Below are positions 61,935 to 64,000 of a DNA stretch of 64,000 nt, piece after piece (the stretch's first letter is position 1; each line of letters begins with the position of its first letter). Source of the stretch: Taenia hydatigena (taxonomy: Eukaryota > Platyhelminthes > Cestoda > Cyclophyllidea > Taeniidae); assembly GCA_036345935.2 (NCBI GenBank), contig JADWOT020000001.1, positions 18,743,761-18,807,760 on the forward strand, in the 5' to 3' direction. Under the pieces are notes generated by a model that did not search any database, was not told the DNA's origin, and saw nothing but the letters and a program-made list of their open reading frames with translations. The position numbers and the translations under genes are program-made.

Positions 61935-64000
61935 CAGTTTGCACTCTGAACGCAGCACTCAACGTGCAGAATGATATCGATGGGTGTGTCCACAATTGCT
62001 GCTTTTGTGTAACCAGTCACTTAATTAGTGGATGACTTACTATTCCAAAGTTTGGTTCAACATTGCGTTCCTTGTTGACGTACCTCATCTTTGAAAGTGC
62101 GTCAAATGACCTTATTGCGATTATGTGTCCAGAGTTTCTGAACGTTTCCCTTTTTATTATTCCACAGATATGCACAAAAAATGTTTAGGTTCTTTCTAAG
62201 GAAATGAGTAAACAGGCCAAATCATCATCCTAACTTCTTGCCTTTCCCACCTGGCATGGTAGAGTCGAAGGACGCTGATTGTCCCTGCTGAAGCGGTAAG
62301 CAAATCGCTAGTATTAACTACTGCAAAGTTAGTTTCATCTGTTTTCCTTATTCTCTCTTCTCATCTGTCTAACTGACTCTGTCTGCCCATAACTACTGCT
62401 TTCTTATTTTTTGTAGCCTTTGAATGCAACACCTCTGACCTCTATGTGTGTGCAGAGTGAGTGATCTTGGTTAGTGTTTGTTGACCCGTTTTCATCTCTT
62501 CGTGATCCCCAGGTGTTATCGCCTCTGCACGTGTTGCGACTTCCTCTCCGTAACGCTAGCACTTTGTGGCACAGTGACAGAATCACTTTCCTCCTGTGAA
62601 AAACTTGGGTTTTACCTAATCTAATCGTTGACTACAAAGTAAGCTAGTGTTAAATAAATGTTATCGCATGATTCATTTTTCATTTTGCGGAAGGACAATA
62701 ATTGAACATTGGGTCCCATATTCCCCAACAACCTCACTGCCCTCGGTAGTTATAGGGAAGTTTGTTTTCCAGTTCATTGGATAACGCCGGGATCGGGAAA
62801 GGGAGGTAAGGGAGGCGGGGTACACCAGGTGCCTTTCCCTTCCATTAGGAGTAGTGAGGCAGATTATGTAGTTATGACTTAATTATACCAGAATAAAGAG
62901 CAGACATGGCTTTGGGTTGTTAGGAATATTCTAACATTTTTTGTTATTCGTCTGTTTTTTTAATAACTGACGTTTTAAAATGCCTATCGTATTAGTCCTT
63001 CCTGGCTTCAAGTTTGACCAATTGACAAATAAACTTAAAAACAAAGTAAGCATTGACCTAGAAATAAAAAATGTTTAGAGTTTAAATCGTACAACCTTCT
63101 CCCCGATGTAATGCAGAGCGATGAGACTTCTCTGAAGATGAAGAGGACTTAATACTCGAACGCAATATTCAAATATTGCGTGAACAGATGAAAATGACAC
63201 TGCTGGCACGGCCCTGACGCCAGCTACCCGGAAAAAGCTAAATTGTCCTAATAAGTCTCTGAAGCCAAGCCTGAGAGGTAAGTGAGCAGCCAAGGTGCTA
63301 AAGTTCTGCTACGGATTTTTGGTTGCCGTAACAATGCATATTTAACGAGAAGCATCTAAGGGATTACTGCGACTATAGATTAACTAACATTAGTTCCATC
63401 TTAGTGCATCAGTTAATATTGGTAAAGCAGTTTGACACAGACTAAATTCTAAAGTTGCTCGCGAAAAAGCTAAAAGTGCAGTTTCCCTTGTTAAATAAGT
63501 TTAGCAGCATATGCCTGGCTTTTGCATTGACGCACGTCATTAAACCAGCATTGCAATCAAGATTTCGAAATTATAAGAATCTGGGAGAAATCGTTGGTTT
63601 CTTTCCTAAAACAAATAACCTGTAGATTATTTTGGTGTCTAAACATGGAGGGTCAACGCAGTACCTGCATCCCTTCCTTTCACCACTAGTTTTTTGCCCA
63701 TCTACATGACTAGAGGGATTTCAAACCCCCCAGAATAATGAAGAGATTCATTTTTTAATGGTTCAAATGCGTTCTAAGATCACTTTAGAGAAGCCCACCT
63801 CAGGTACCTAGCAAGTGCTCTCTAGAGTGGTTTCCGTAAATTCCGCAAGTCACAGATTTTTATGGATAATTCTGTCAAGATTAACCAAAAGCTGGGTAGA
63901 CGCCTTATCAGGTGATTCAAAAGAATTGACAGCAAGCCATGACAATGGAGAAAGAGGTCCATTCCAATGCTTCGAAGTAACTTGCAGATGATTCAGCAAC
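61935..64000. other. Intergenic, no recognised gene
   Basis: I see no supported gene or repeat family here. Frames at 62,404-62,586 and 63,075-63,293 (minus) are short and anonymous. Confidence 0.4.

Overview
The window looks like nuclear DNA of a metazoan. Genes are sparse and split by GT-AG introns, there is a replication-type histone gene with its 3' stem-loop, a decayed Ty3/gypsy polyprotein, dinucleotide microsatellites and many eroded gene copies. A broken Hsp70 fragment, a eukaryotic spermidine synthase and pseudogenised AGC-kinase copies would fit a parasitic flatworm, most likely a tapeworm, but that assignment is inference and no marker gene here settles it. Most of the sequence is intergenic.

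Layout. (1) About 40-6,905: a small inverted repeat (about 650 bp arms, 5.6 kb apart) with no recognisable gene between the arms. (2) 8.57-9.57 kb: a frameshifted, 5'-truncated Hsp70 pseudogene on the minus strand. (3) 12.4-14.7 kb: several exon-like stretches on the minus strand; the best is a 58-codon terminal exon at 14,504-14,680. (4) 15.04-26.18 kb and 46.01-57.76 kb: two diverged copies of one roughly 11 kb segment in opposite orientation. Each holds two arrays of a 53-bp minisatellite, a 2.1 kb stretch between the arrays with an acidic ORF, a purine/pyrimidine strand-asymmetric tract, a TG/CA microsatellite, a broken AGC-type protein kinase and a repeated coding-like module. (5) 26.2-46.0 kb: the spacer between the two arms. 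It carries a histone H2A gene with one in-frame stop (plus strand), a deleted Ty3/gypsy pol (minus strand), and an apparently intact multi-exon spermidine synthase gene (minus strand, 36,250-40,274). Weak exon-like matches to a TFIIB-type cyclin fold and a ubiquitin protease follow. (6) 59.8-61.9 kb: a decayed dihydroxyacetone kinase (triokinase) N-terminal domain on the minus strand.

Functionally, the only gene I consider likely to be intact is spermidine synthase (polyamine synthesis). The H2A copy has preserved expression signals but a stop at codon 13. The rest are relics. The most distinctive structure is the large inverted duplication. Its outer ends both lie in the 53-bp minisatellite, and the consensus of that minisatellite is open in all three frames of one strand.
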